A stretch of DNA of 64,000 nucleotides from Lewinellaceae bacterium (lineage in GTDB: Bacteria > Bacteroidota > Bacteroidia > Chitinophagales > Saprospiraceae), in assembly GCA_020636005.1 (NCBI GenBank), contig JACJYR010000003.1, positions 496,001 to 560,000 of the forward strand, given 5' to 3'. The translations under genes and the position numbers were made by a program. The notes under the pieces were generated by a model. That model saw only the letters and a list, made by a program, of their open reading frames with translations, had not been told where the DNA came from and searched no databases. Shown here piece by piece: positions 54,594 through 63,576 of the stretch. Position 1 is the stretch's first letter. Every line of letters starts with the position of its first letter.

Positions 54594-55676
54594 TCACTCC
54601 TCTTCTTTCCAAGTGCAGGCGTACTTTTCTACCAAAATATTATCGTAATGGTCAGCCTTTTCAAACAAGTACTGGAAAAGTTTCATGCCTGTTTCCAGGT
54701 TAAGGTATTTGTCGAAAATCATCAGGGACAACACGATTTCCTGGCCTTTTACACTGAACGAAAGCCCTTCCATCTCATGGTTTTGGCGTAGCAGGTATTC
54801 GTAAACAAGCCTGATGTTGTCCTTTGGCATGTCGCACAGTATGGCATCGCCGGAAATAAGCCCGTTGGGATCGTAGTAGGTCACAAAAATTTTTGCACTT
54901 CCTTGCCTGACCTCCCACAGGTTGGGGCCCCGCCTCGCCAATTTTACGTCGTGCCCCGATTTTTCTAAAATTTCTTCAATGGTGCGGGCTATTCCTGCCG
55001 GTTCGTATTCGTCTTCCTGGCTCGGCAGTTTTATTTTAGCGCCACAGGAGGGGCAAAAACCATCTTCAATAGTATGCTCGAAGACAAGCTTGCCGCACGC
55101 CCCACACCTTGCACCCACTTCCTCGCCCGTACTTAAATATTCTGCCAATGTTTCGTCCAGGTACTGTACGGGCAAGGAAAAACCGATGTTGTCTCCATCG
55201 CTGATAATGTAGGTATTTACACCAATTACTTCGCCCAAACTATTGACCAAAGGCCCGCCGCTGTTCCCGGGGTTCAGTGCGGCATCGTGCTGAAGGTAAC
55301 GGATGTCATTTTCCTTGTGGACGGTATTTGAAATGATACCCTGGGTGGCGGTAAATTTCAGGCCAAATGGGTGGCCAATGGCCACGACACTGTCGCCTTC
55401 CGAGACCCTGGTTTCTTTTCCGAGCCTTACTTCTGGCAGTTCTGCATTGGCAGGGGCAGCGACGAAGGCTAAATCCAGGCGGGGATCGGCATAAAGCACT
55501 TTTGATAACTGCTTGGGCAGCAAGGCGCCATCAATCAACACTTCCCTGTTCCCACGGATGACGTGTTCGTTGGTTATGATAAGGTTGGGACGGCGCAAAT
55601 AAAACCCGGTGCCAGTGCTGTACGGGGTGGCAATCTGTATAATAACGTTTTTATATTTTTCGATGACTTCCTTCAT
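54594..55676 (-). CDS. trypsin-like (S1C) protease fused to zinc ribbon and a YbjN/CesT-like domain
   Basis: Starting at the ATG at 55676, residues ~1-185 are a Deg-like serine protease with His38 (ITNEHVI), Asp68 (LDLAFV) and Ser139 (NPGNSGGPL). Then come a zinc ribbon (CGAC at 191-194, CPSC at 208-211) and a C-terminal ~130-residue alpha/beta domain (RTIEEILEKSGHDVKL, LWEVRQGSAKIFVTYY, YNILVEKYA-like end) that looks like the YbjN/CesT chaperone fold. No signal peptide and no PDZ domain are present, so it is a cytoplasmic protease unlike DegP. The C-terminal part may select or sense substrates. The triad is complete. Confidence 0.8.
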   Translation of the reverse strand: MKEVIEKYKNVIIQIATPYSTGTGFYLRRPNLIITNEHVIRGNREVLIDGALLPKQLSKVLYADPRLDLAFVAAPANAELPEVRLGKETRVSEGDSVVAIGHPFGLKFTATQGIISNTVHKENDIRYLQHDAALNPGNSGGPLVNSLGEVIGVNTYIISDGDNIGFSLPVQYLDETLAEYLSTGEEVGARCGACGKLVFEHTIEDGFCPSCGAKIKLPSQEDEYEPAGIARTIEEILEKSGHDVKLARRGPNLWEVRQGSAKIFVTYYDPNGLISGDAILCDMPKDNIRLVYEYLLRQNHEMEGLSFSVKGQEIVLSLMIFDKYLNLETGMKLFQYLFEKADHYDNILVEKYACTWKEEE

Positions 55677-56108
55677 GGACAAGACTGCTTTTGATGGATT
55701 TATGAGGATAGCGGATGGACTACTTCGCTTTATGTTTCTGCCAACTCATGGTATCTCTAACCTTTAATTGTTTGAGGCCTTCCCTAAATGTTGCCAATTT
55801 TCCCCAATTTGGGTAGCCCAGGATTTGGGGCGGAAGGTAGCAATTTGGCAAGTTTTGATACGTTGAAAAAGCCATCCTTGCCCCAAAGGTTGCAATTTGA
55901 CGGAAAATCAACCATCCAGGCGATTGTTAACAACATTAAAACAGCAGGGCAGGCCGCCGGCGATAAGGATTAAAAATTGCTACTTTTGCGCCGCATTTTT
56001 TTACCCTTCTTGCTGGACATGGGATATGGGGTGGCAAATATTTTATCCATGCACATTTTCCCAGTCCCTTTGAAAACTGAACTTTTACTAACAACCAAAC
56101 ATATTTCA
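55677..56108. other. divergent intergenic region between the protease and parvulin genes
   Basis: Open frames of about 60 residues exist on both strands (55720-55911 minus, 55788-55973 plus) but look like chance. A -7 element for the parvulin operon lies at 55981. Confidence 0.4.
55981..55988 (+). promoter_or_regulatory. probable -7 element of the parvulin operon
   Basis: TACTTTTG fits TAnnTTTG. It would give a leader of about 115 nt before the ATG at 56109. No TTG is seen at the usual distance upstream. Confidence 0.4.
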
Positions 56109-58097
56109 ATGATGGCCAACAAAGTAATGTTATTGATCATCTGCCTGGCGCTTTCTCACGCAATGTTTGCCCAAAAAGACGATCCTGTCCTCTTCACGGT
56201 GGACAATACACCAGTACCCCTGTCGGAATTCAAGTACATTTATACCAAGACCAACGGCCAGAACGCCGATTTTTCAAAAGCCTCCCTGCAAGAATACCTC
56301 GACCTCTACACCAATTTCAAATTGAAAGTACACAAGGCCAAGGATATGAAACTGGACACCATCCAGTCACTGCAGCAAGAACTGGCAGGCTACCGCCGAC
56401 AATTGGCAGACTCCTACCTCATCGACCGGGAAGTGACCGAAAAACTGGTCAAAGAGGCATACGACCGGACACAACAGGACGTAGATCTCAGCCATATTTT
56501 GATAAAAATACCCGGAAGCGGCGCCCCCGCAGATACCCTTGCTGCCTGGAATAAGGCCATGGAGGCCAAAAAAAGGCTTGAAAATAAAGAAGATTTCGGC
56601 GCTGTGGCCAGAGAGTATTCAGAGGATAACTCTGTGAAAACCAATCTGGGGCATTTAGGCTTTGTGACAGCCCTTTTTCCCAATGGCTTCTATTCCCTTG
56701 AAACGGCCGCCTACGAAGCTCCATTGAATAAAATTGTAGGCCCCATCCGTACCAACGGCGGGTACCACTTGCTGAAAGTCAATGGCCGCAGGCCGGCAAG
56801 GGGGGAGGTGGAAGTAGCCCATATCCTGATCCGCAACGACCAGATGCCAGACATGATCAAAGCCCGCAAGCTGATGGACAGCCTCTACATAAAACTTCAG
56901 ACCGGGGCCGATTTCGAGCAATTGGCCAGGGAAACTTCCCAGGACAAGTTAACCTCGAACAAAGGCGGCTACATTGGGTTCTTCGGCATCAACCGTTATG
57001 AGAAGGCATTTGAAGATGCTGCCTTTTCCCTGGAGAACGACGGCGATTTCAGCCCGCCCGTCCAAACTTCGATTGGGTGGCATATCATTAAACGGATCAG
57101 CCGGAAGGTCAATGAGCCATTTGCCCAGGTAAAATCACGCCTGCAAAACCAGGTGAAGCAAGACGCCCGGTTCGACCTGGCCAGAAAGGCAATGATAGAG
57201 CGCATCAAAAAAGAAGGAAATTTCACAGAAAGTAAAGGAACCCTGGTTCAATTCATCTCCACCTTGGAGCAAGATACTGCCCAGACCTTCCTGACCTACA
57301 AGTGGAAAGCAAGCGAAAACCCTTCAACGTCCCCGCTTTTTGCTTTTGGCAACGAGATGAAAGTCACCTTGGGCGATTTTGAAAAATACCTTGAACTCGC
57401 CTCCCGCAAACGCCAGCAGTTGGCAAGGTCTGGCATTGACGGCGCAGTAAAGGAATTGTACAATGACTTCATTGATGAAAATGCCCTCAAGTATGAGGAA
57501 AAGCAGTTGGAGACCAAGTACCCGGAGTTTAAATCGCTGATGCGGGAATATGAAGAAGGGGTACTTTTATTTGAAGTGACCAAAATGGAAGTATGGGACA
57601 AAGCTTCCCAAGATACCGTGGGCCTGGAAGCGTTTTACAAAGACAATAAATCCAGGTACCAATGGGATCAGCGGGCTGTTATCAACCAATATACTATTGT
57701 GGAAAGAGCGACCGACCAATTGGAACAAATCCGTGATTTCACAAAAAGCCATGCACCCAGTGCCGCTCTCGACAAATTTAACCCGGCAGATGGTGATAAA
57801 ATACTTTCGGTTCAGGAAAAGACCTACGAGCGTGGCCGTAATGAAACACTGGACAAGATGGCCTGGGAAGTTGGGAAGTTGTCTCCTAATGAACTGGATA
57901 AGCGCAGTAAAGCAACCTCCTTTTTTAAGATAGAAGAAGTGCTTCCTCCAGGGCAAAAATCATTGCAGGAAGCCAGGGGCTACGTGGTGGCTGATTACCA
58001 GGACTTTTTAGAAAAGAAATGGTTGGAAGAACTGAAGAAAACCTACAAAGTCAAAGTGAACGAAAAGGTGTTCAACGGCATGGTGAAAAGTAAGTAG
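56109..58097 (+). CDS. periplasmic peptidyl-prolyl isomerase with two parvulin (PPIC) domains
   Basis: The ATG at 56109 opens a signal peptide (VMLLIICLALSHAMFAQ); 44 residues upstream in the same frame do not look coding. Residues ~25-120 are a SurA/PpiD-like helical chaperone part. Parvulin domains follow at ~127-229 (DLSHILIKIP, GGYHLLKVNGRRP) and ~234-333 (VEVAHILIRND, GWHIIKRISRK), then a 330-residue helical C-terminal part. It should assist folding and delivery of outer-membrane proteins. It is the first of three genes of this kind in one direction. Confidence 0.9.
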   Translation: MMANKVMLLIICLALSHAMFAQKDDPVLFTVDNTPVPLSEFKYIYTKTNGQNADFSKASLQEYLDLYTNFKLKVHKAKDMKLDTIQSLQQELAGYRRQLADSYLIDREVTEKLVKEAYDRTQQDVDLSHILIKIPGSGAPADTLAAWNKAMEAKKRLENKEDFGAVAREYSEDNSVKTNLGHLGFVTALFPNGFYSLETAAYEAPLNKIVGPIRTNGGYHLLKVNGRRPARGEVEVAHILIRNDQMPDMIKARKLMDSLYIKLQTGADFEQLARETSQDKLTSNKGGYIGFFGINRYEKAFEDAAFSLENDGDFSPPVQTSIGWHIIKRISRKVNEPFAQVKSRLQNQVKQDARFDLARKAMIERIKKEGNFTESKGTLVQFISTLEQDTAQTFLTYKWKASENPSTSPLFAFGNEMKVTLGDFEKYLELASRKRQQLARSGIDGAVKELYNDFIDENALKYEEKQLETKYPEFKSLMREYEEGVLLFEVTKMEVWDKASQDTVGLEAFYKDNKSRYQWDQRAVINQYTIVERATDQLEQIRDFTKSHAPSAALDKFNPADGDKILSVQEKTYERGRNETLDKMAWEVGKLSPNELDKRSKATSFFKIEEVLPPGQKSLQEARGYVVADYQDFLEKKWLEELKKTYKVKVNEKVFNGMVKSK

Positions 58098-58256
58098 CGG
58101 CAGCTATCTATCTCATGTTTTCAACCATCGGCAGCAGTATCAGCCATAGCGGCCTACCTTGTTAAGTATGTTGTCGGCCTTTATTGCAGTTGCATTATGT
58201 TCAAAGGATTCATTTCATCATATCTTCGCAATAGACCTCATGGTTTGGAAAAGGCC

Positions 58257-59117
58257 ATGAGGTCTTTCCTTATCTGCATGGCATTGGCCAGTCTCGTTGC
58301 TGCCTTATATAGTTGTAATGGGAAAAACATTGTTGCCCACTCCACCGAGGACAGGCTGTTGGCGCAGGTTTACAATAAAACCCTGCACTTGTCCGATATG
58401 GAAGGAATGATACCCGAAGGTGTCTCCTCTGAAGACAGCTCCCTGATCATCAATGCGTTTGTCAGAAATTGGGTACGCGAGGCCTCTTTGCTGCACGAAG
58501 CCGAAAACAATATTCCCAGGGGCCTGGACATTGACCAACTGGTAGAGGATTACAGGGCCTCTTTGGTAAAGAACAATTATGAAAATATCCTGGTCAATAA
58601 ATTATTGGACTCAATGGTGACCCAGGAACAATTGCAAGAGTTTTACGAAAAAAACAAAGAACAGTACCAGTTGGAGACACCTATCATCCGCTGCCGCTTT
58701 ATAAAGGCCCCCAAGGATGCACCACAATTGGGCAAGGCGCAGGATCTTTGGAACAGCAACAAGTTTGAAGATTTGCTGGAGCTGACCAGTTGGTGCAAAA
58801 AGCACGCAACAATTCAAAACCTTCAGGATAGTGTGTGGTACAAGGTGGAAGACATCGCTGCCTACATGCCAAGAGGGGTATTAACGGTGGACAATGTTGG
58901 CTACAGAAAAGACTTTATTCAGCGGGACGATAATTTTATGTACTTTTTCAAGGTGCTGGAATTGGTTTCCAGAAAGGAAATTGCTCCCCTTTCCTACATT
59001 GAAGACCAGGCCCGGAAAGTTATCCTGCACAAAAGGAAAACCCAGCTGTTGGAAGAAACCAAAGATAAACTCTACGACGAGGCGCTGCGAAAAAACAATA
59101 TCAAGGTTTTTCAATGA
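58257..59117 (+). CDS. SurA-N-like lipoprotein without a clear PPIase domain
   Basis: The ATG at 58257 places a lipoprotein signal (FLICMALASLVAALYSC) at the N-terminus; an in-frame ATG 60 bp upstream does not. The ~286-residue protein has a helical chaperone-like body (FVRNWVREASLLHEAENN, LVNKLLDSMVTQEQLQEFYE) and no recognisable parvulin HILI motif. It lies between two parvulin genes and should act with them as a membrane-bound folding factor. Peptidyl-prolyl isomerase activity is doubtful. Confidence 0.72.
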   Translation: MRSFLICMALASLVAALYSCNGKNIVAHSTEDRLLAQVYNKTLHLSDMEGMIPEGVSSEDSSLIINAFVRNWVREASLLHEAENNIPRGLDIDQLVEDYRASLVKNNYENILVNKLLDSMVTQEQLQEFYEKNKEQYQLETPIIRCRFIKAPKDAPQLGKAQDLWNSNKFEDLLELTSWCKKHATIQNLQDSVWYKVEDIAAYMPRGVLTVDNVGYRKDFIQRDDNFMYFFKVLELVSRKEIAPLSYIEDQARKVILHKRKTQLLEETKDKLYDEALRKNNIKVFQ

Positions 59118-59232
59118 AGGCCCCCGGCATCCTTACCAAACACAACATCCTGATTTTCAGGCACAATATCACTTTCTCCCGGAGAGGACAACCCCAAAAA
59201 TTCTTTGAATATTTCGATAAAAATTATCCATT

Positions 59233-60597
59233 ATGATAAAGCAAGCTTTTCTGATTCTTATTTCTATCCTGGCAACTACCAGGGTTGCTGCCCAAAGAGA
59301 AGTAATAGATCAGGTCATCGCCAATGTGGGCGGAGAGATTGTACTGCTGTCCGAACTGGAAGAACAGTACGCCCTCCTGAAAGAACGCCAAGGTGAAAAA
59401 CTGCCTCCCGACGCCCGCTGCCTGGTGCTCGACAACCTGCTCACCCAGTCGCTGTTGGTCAACCAGGCGAAACTAGACAGTGTGGCGGTCACAGACGAGG
59501 AAGTGGAGGCCCAACTGACGGCCCGCATCGACCAAATTCTTGATTACATGGGCGGTGACGTGTCCCAGTTTGAAGACTATTACGGCCAAACTGTAGGAGA
59601 GGTCAAAGAATCTTTCCGGGAGGATTTGAAACGGCAATTGCTCGCTGACCGCATGCGCTCTCAGGTGCAACAAAGCATCACGGTAACCCCGTCGGAGGTA
59701 AAGAATTTTTTTAAAAAAATACCGAGGGACAGCTTGCCCTATTTTGACTCTGAGGTGGAAGTAGGTGAAATAGTTCTCAAGCCCAAGGTCAATGAGGAGG
59801 AAAGGGCCAAGGCCATCGCCCAATTAGAAGACTTACGGGAGCAAATTGTGAGCGGCAAGGCAGAATTTTCAGCACTGGCCCAAAAGTTTTCCGACGACTT
59901 TGCCAGCGCCAGGATCGGCGGCGATTTGGGCTGGACGAAGCGGGGAAAGTTTGTTCCTGAGTTCGAGGCTGCTGCCTACAAGCTGGAGGAAAATGAAATT
60001 TCTCCTGTCGTGGAGACAGAGTTTGGATTCCATATCATCCAGTTGAATGGCCGCCGTGGCAATTCTATCAACACCCGCCACATCCTCATCAAGCCAGATA
60101 TAACCGACAACGACCTGGAAATAGCCAAGGCTAAACTCGACTCCATCCGCCAATTGTTGATCGATAAAAAAATATCTTTCTCAGAGGCCGTTAAAAAATA
60201 TGGTTACGACCAGGTGCAGAGCTACAACAACGATGGGAAAATGATCAACCCCGCCTCCGGCAACAACTTCTTTCAAATCGCCGACCTGGAACCTGATGTG
60301 TATTTTACCATAGACACCATGAAGGTCGGCAGCTATTCCCAGCCCTGGTCGTACGCTGACCCAAGGGGAGAAACTTATTTCCGAATCGTTCAATTGCAAA
60401 GCCGGACGGAGCCACATGTGGCCAGCCTGGCCAAGGATTATTCGAAAATACAGGCTGCCACATCAGAACAAAAAAAGGCTCAGTTCCTGGCGGATTGGAC
60501 CAGCCAGAAAGTAGGGTCAACTTACGTGCACATTGATGAGTACTACCAGAACTGCGAGGCCCTTAAAAAATGGGTGGACAAGGAAATCAAACCTTAG
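59233..60597 (+). CDS. surA: SurA-like periplasmic chaperone/peptidyl-prolyl isomerase
   Basis: 454 residues: signal peptide (AFLILISILATTRVAAQ), a SurA N-domain (VIDQVIANVGGEIVLLSELE, LLTQSLLVNQAKLDSVAVTD), and two parvulin domains at ~174-276 (DLGWTKRGKFVPEFE, GFHIIQLNGRRG) and ~279-391 (INTRHILIKPDI, ETYFRIVQL). The order and length match SurA, which guides outer-membrane proteins to the BAM complex. It is the third gene of the folding-factor run. Confidence 0.88.
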   Translation: MIKQAFLILISILATTRVAAQREVIDQVIANVGGEIVLLSELEEQYALLKERQGEKLPPDARCLVLDNLLTQSLLVNQAKLDSVAVTDEEVEAQLTARIDQILDYMGGDVSQFEDYYGQTVGEVKESFREDLKRQLLADRMRSQVQQSITVTPSEVKNFFKKIPRDSLPYFDSEVEVGEIVLKPKVNEEERAKAIAQLEDLREQIVSGKAEFSALAQKFSDDFASARIGGDLGWTKRGKFVPEFEAAAYKLEENEISPVVETEFGFHIIQLNGRRGNSINTRHILIKPDITDNDLEIAKAKLDSIRQLLIDKKISFSEAVKKYGYDQVQSYNNDGKMINPASGNNFFQIADLEPDVYFTIDTMKVGSYSQPWSYADPRGETYFRIVQLQSRTEPHVASLAKDYSKIQAATSEQKKAQFLADWTSQKVGSTYVHIDEYYQNCEALKKWVDKEIKP

Positions 60598-60745
60598 GTT
60601 TCGTGCAGGCTTTATTGTTGGCTGTTTTGATGACAGATTGATGGTGCTGGAAATCAGACCTTCTCTCAGCCCTGCTTTAAATACTGTACATCTGACGTCT
60701 TACATCAAAGAAATTTAGTGGGCTGTGGTTTTGGGCTTCAAGTCC

Positions 60746-61219
60746 TTAGCCCGGCAAAATTTCTTGTTCCTCATTCGGTGTCAGGTGGTACATCTCAGCA
60801 AATTGGACATTAGAAGGCCTGGCCAGCAAAAACAGGCCTATTCCCAGTGCAAAAAACAGTAAAAGCGTACTATTCTGGTCAAGGAAGGCAAATATTATCG
60901 CCACCATATTGCCCATTTCCAAAAAGGCCCACCTGAAAATGCAGGTCGTTCGGTAATGCATTAATTTTTGGGGCAACCCTTTCAGGTCGGCTCCTTTCTC
61001 CGACCTGCTCCGGTTCAAAATGAGGGAAATAAGGGCAGCGCATCCTACCACCAACATCACCAACAGGCCTGATCCGGAAAATATGCCGGCACTTTTAGAT
61101 TCCTGTTGTTGCAACAACCACCAGATAAGGCCCCCAAAGAGCAGTTGACCAACCAGCATGGCCACATATATAATGATCAAGGTTTTGAAAAACTGGGCTG
61201 GGTTGTTGGTTGTCATCAT
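60746..61219 (-). CDS. hypothetical four-span membrane protein
   Basis: 157 residues with four hydrophobic segments (LIIIYVAMLVGQLLFGGLIWWLL, SGLLVMLVVGCAALISLIL, FLEMGNMVAIIFAFL, TLLLFFALGIGLFLL) and an acidic tail with MYHLTPNEEQEIL. It resembles widespread Bacteroidota membrane proteins of unknown role. It stands alone on the minus strand. Confidence 0.65.
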   Translation of the reverse strand: MMTTNNPAQFFKTLIIIYVAMLVGQLLFGGLIWWLLQQQESKSAGIFSGSGLLVMLVVGCAALISLILNRSRSEKGADLKGLPQKLMHYRTTCIFRWAFLEMGNMVAIIFAFLDQNSTLLLFFALGIGLFLLARPSNVQFAEMYHLTPNEEQEILPG

Positions 61220-61399
61220 TTTGAAATTGCTTGTGGAAAAATGATTTGAACCGCCAAAATCACAATTATTTGGAAAAGCACTTTACCGCTGGTCTAAAAT
61301 ATTCACCTGCGTTGTACAAACGGGCCTACTTTGGCGCAAGTCTGTTTTGAGCCAACTTATTGGCGGGAGCAGGCGTTTTTTAGCAAAAAACAACCAACC

Positions 61400-62977
61400 A
61401 TGTTATCAGAATTGTATTCCCTTGCATTTATCGTAAGCCTGTCTGCCCTTACCGGGTGGTTTTATTTTAAGGAAGATGAAGTGCGCAGCCGCCTTTTCAG
61501 CAAAATCTTTTTCGGTGGCCTTGCAGTATATAGCATCTGTTGGCTGATGGGGCAGGGTGCGCTGGGCTACAAAATGTCAGTGCTCGGCAGGGAGCTGTTG
61601 ATTTTGGCGGCCGTCCCAGTCGTTTTGAGTTTTTTTCGCAAAATGAAAGCTGGTTATTTTATCATGTTGCTCCTGGCGCTTGCCGCCCTGAAATATTTCT
61701 ATTTTGACCACCTGAAAGCTACCTTCCCCCAAAAAACGGAGCAGGTAGTTGACACCCCCCAATCCGAACCAGCACAATCTAGCGAGACTGTTCCCGACCC
61801 AAGCGGTGAGTTGCTCGTTGAAATAAAAGACTTGCACCGCATCACTGAAATCCAGGATGTACTGGATGAATATGGGCTCCTCGCTTCCCCGGCGTTTTCG
61901 ATGAAAGATACCGAGGGCACCGATCTGGACGATTATTTCCTCGTCAATGTGCCCCCCCGTTTTGAAAAACATTTGGAAGTAGTGAAACAAGCGCTCGACG
62001 CCACCGGCCTCGTAGAATGGTCGGAAGAAAACGAACAGATAACCATTGCCCCGATTGAAACCACACCGCAGCGACCGCTACCCAGGTTGAACAAAAAATA
62101 CGGACTCAACGACCCGGGCCTGGAAAACCTTTGGGGCTTTGAAGCCATGAACGTGGCTGGCCTTTATGAAATCCTTAAAAACGCCAAGCCTAAGAAAGAG
62201 GCACTTATCGCCATACTGGATACTGGTGTGGATGCCAATCACGAAGATCTAAAGGATAATTTCACTTCCACCCAAAGCAAATACGACACCGACAAGGCTG
62301 GGCACGGCACCCACTGTGCCGGTATCGCAGCAGCGGTTTCCAACAACAATATCGGCATCGCCTCCTTTTCCCAAACCAATGATTTTGTGCAAGTTACGAG
62401 TATCAAAGTGCTTAGCGACGGCGGCTTTGGCACCCAACAGATGATCATCAATGGCATCCTCGAAGCAGCCGACAGAGGGGCAGATGTCATTTCCCTTTCG
62501 CTTGGCGGACCATCCAGCGGCCTCCGGCAGCGGGCCTATGAAAAAGCGGTGCAATACGCCAACAACAAAGGGGCTATCCTGGTGGTGGCAGCTGGGAATT
62601 CCAACCGAAACGCCAATGAATTTACACCTGCCAACGTCCCGGGCGTCATCACGGTCAGTGCTATTGACACCCTGCTGGGACGGGCCTCTTTCTCCAATTT
62701 TGTACAAGACATTAAGATGGCCGTTGCGGCTCCGGGCGTGAAAATTTATTCCACTTTTCCCGGCAGCCAATACCAAACCTTCAACGGCACTTCCATGGCC
62801 ACGCCCTATGTGTCGGGTTTGGTGGGTTTAATGAAAAGCCTCAGACCTGAACTCACCACAAAGGAGGCCTACAAAATTTTGAACGGAACAGGAACCGAGA
62901 CCAGAGGGAAAGCTGAAACAGGAAAACTGATACAGCCCGCCAGGGCCATTCAAAGTTTGATGGGTACCAACTTCTGA
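61400..62977 (+). CDS. membrane-anchored S8 family (subtilisin-like) serine protease
   Basis: The ATG at 61400 opens the first of four membrane spans in residues ~1-110 (LAFIVSLSALTGWFYF, FFGGLAVYSICWLMG, LLILAAVPVVLSFF, FIMLLLALAALKYFYF). A ~130-residue region like a propeptide (EIKDLHRITEIQDVLDEY, FLVNVPPRFEKHLEVV) follows. The subtilase domain has Asp274 (AILDTGVDANH), His302 (GHGTHCAG) and Ser465 (NGTSMATPYVSGL). Unlike most subtilases it is tied to the membrane by several spans rather than secreted. No T9SS tail is seen. Confidence 0.9.
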   Translation: MLSELYSLAFIVSLSALTGWFYFKEDEVRSRLFSKIFFGGLAVYSICWLMGQGALGYKMSVLGRELLILAAVPVVLSFFRKMKAGYFIMLLLALAALKYFYFDHLKATFPQKTEQVVDTPQSEPAQSSETVPDPSGELLVEIKDLHRITEIQDVLDEYGLLASPAFSMKDTEGTDLDDYFLVNVPPRFEKHLEVVKQALDATGLVEWSEENEQITIAPIETTPQRPLPRLNKKYGLNDPGLENLWGFEAMNVAGLYEILKNAKPKKEALIAILDTGVDANHEDLKDNFTSTQSKYDTDKAGHGTHCAGIAAAVSNNNIGIASFSQTNDFVQVTSIKVLSDGGFGTQQMIINGILEAADRGADVISLSLGGPSSGLRQRAYEKAVQYANNKGAILVVAAGNSNRNANEFTPANVPGVITVSAIDTLLGRASFSNFVQDIKMAVAAPGVKIYSTFPGSQYQTFNGTSMATPYVSGLVGLMKSLRPELTTKEAYKILNGTGTETRGKAETGKLIQPARAIQSLMGTNF

Positions 62978-63051
62978 AAAACGGGAACTATGTGAAAGTG
63001 ATGAGTCCCGATGGAAGGGTTCAGAAAACATGAACGAAAAACAACAATGCA

Positions 63052-63528
63052 ATGCTTGAATTAAGACCTGCCCAAAAGGGCGACATCCCCCTTATCCTCC
63101 AATTCATCAAGGATTTGGCCGAGTACGAACGCTTGTCAGACATCGTTGTGGCCAATGAGGAACTATTAGAGGAATCACTGTTTGGGGATTGCCGATATGC
63201 CGAGGTCGTACTGGCTTATTATGATGGGCAACCTGCGGGGTTCGCCTTATTTTTTCACAACTATTCCACCTTTCTGGCGAGGCCGGGTATCTATCTGGAG
63301 GATCTTTTTGTCAAACCAGAATTTCGCAGGAAAAGTATCGGGAAAGCCTTGCTGTCGCACCTCGCCCAAATTGCCCTTGACCGAAAATGTGGCCGCCTCG
63401 AATGGTCGGTGCTCGACTGGAACACGCCTGCTATTGATTTTTATAAAAGCATTGGCGCAAAGGCGATGGACGAATGGACTGTTTTCCGCCTGACCGGTGA
63501 GTCCTTGAATAAGTTGGCCGAATCCTGA
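63052..63528 (+). CDS. GNAT acetyltransferase, diamine/thialysine acetyltransferase-like
   Basis: 158 residues with the GNAT core IYLEDLFVKPEFRRKSIGKA (acetyl-CoA site) and the end RLEWSVLDWNTPAIDFYKSIGA, close to the spermidine/spermine or thialysine N-acetyltransferase branch. It probably acetylates an amino group of a small molecule. It lies 74 bp after the subtilase gene and may be read from the same transcript. Confidence 0.88.
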   Translation: MLELRPAQKGDIPLILQFIKDLAEYERLSDIVVANEELLEESLFGDCRYAEVVLAYYDGQPAGFALFFHNYSTFLARPGIYLEDLFVKPEFRRKSIGKALLSHLAQIALDRKCGRLEWSVLDWNTPAIDFYKSIGAKAMDEWTVFRLTGESLNKLAES

Positions 63529-63576
63529 GCTTTTTTCGGGTGGAAACAAAGGCTAAATCCTGGCGAATCACCAGCA

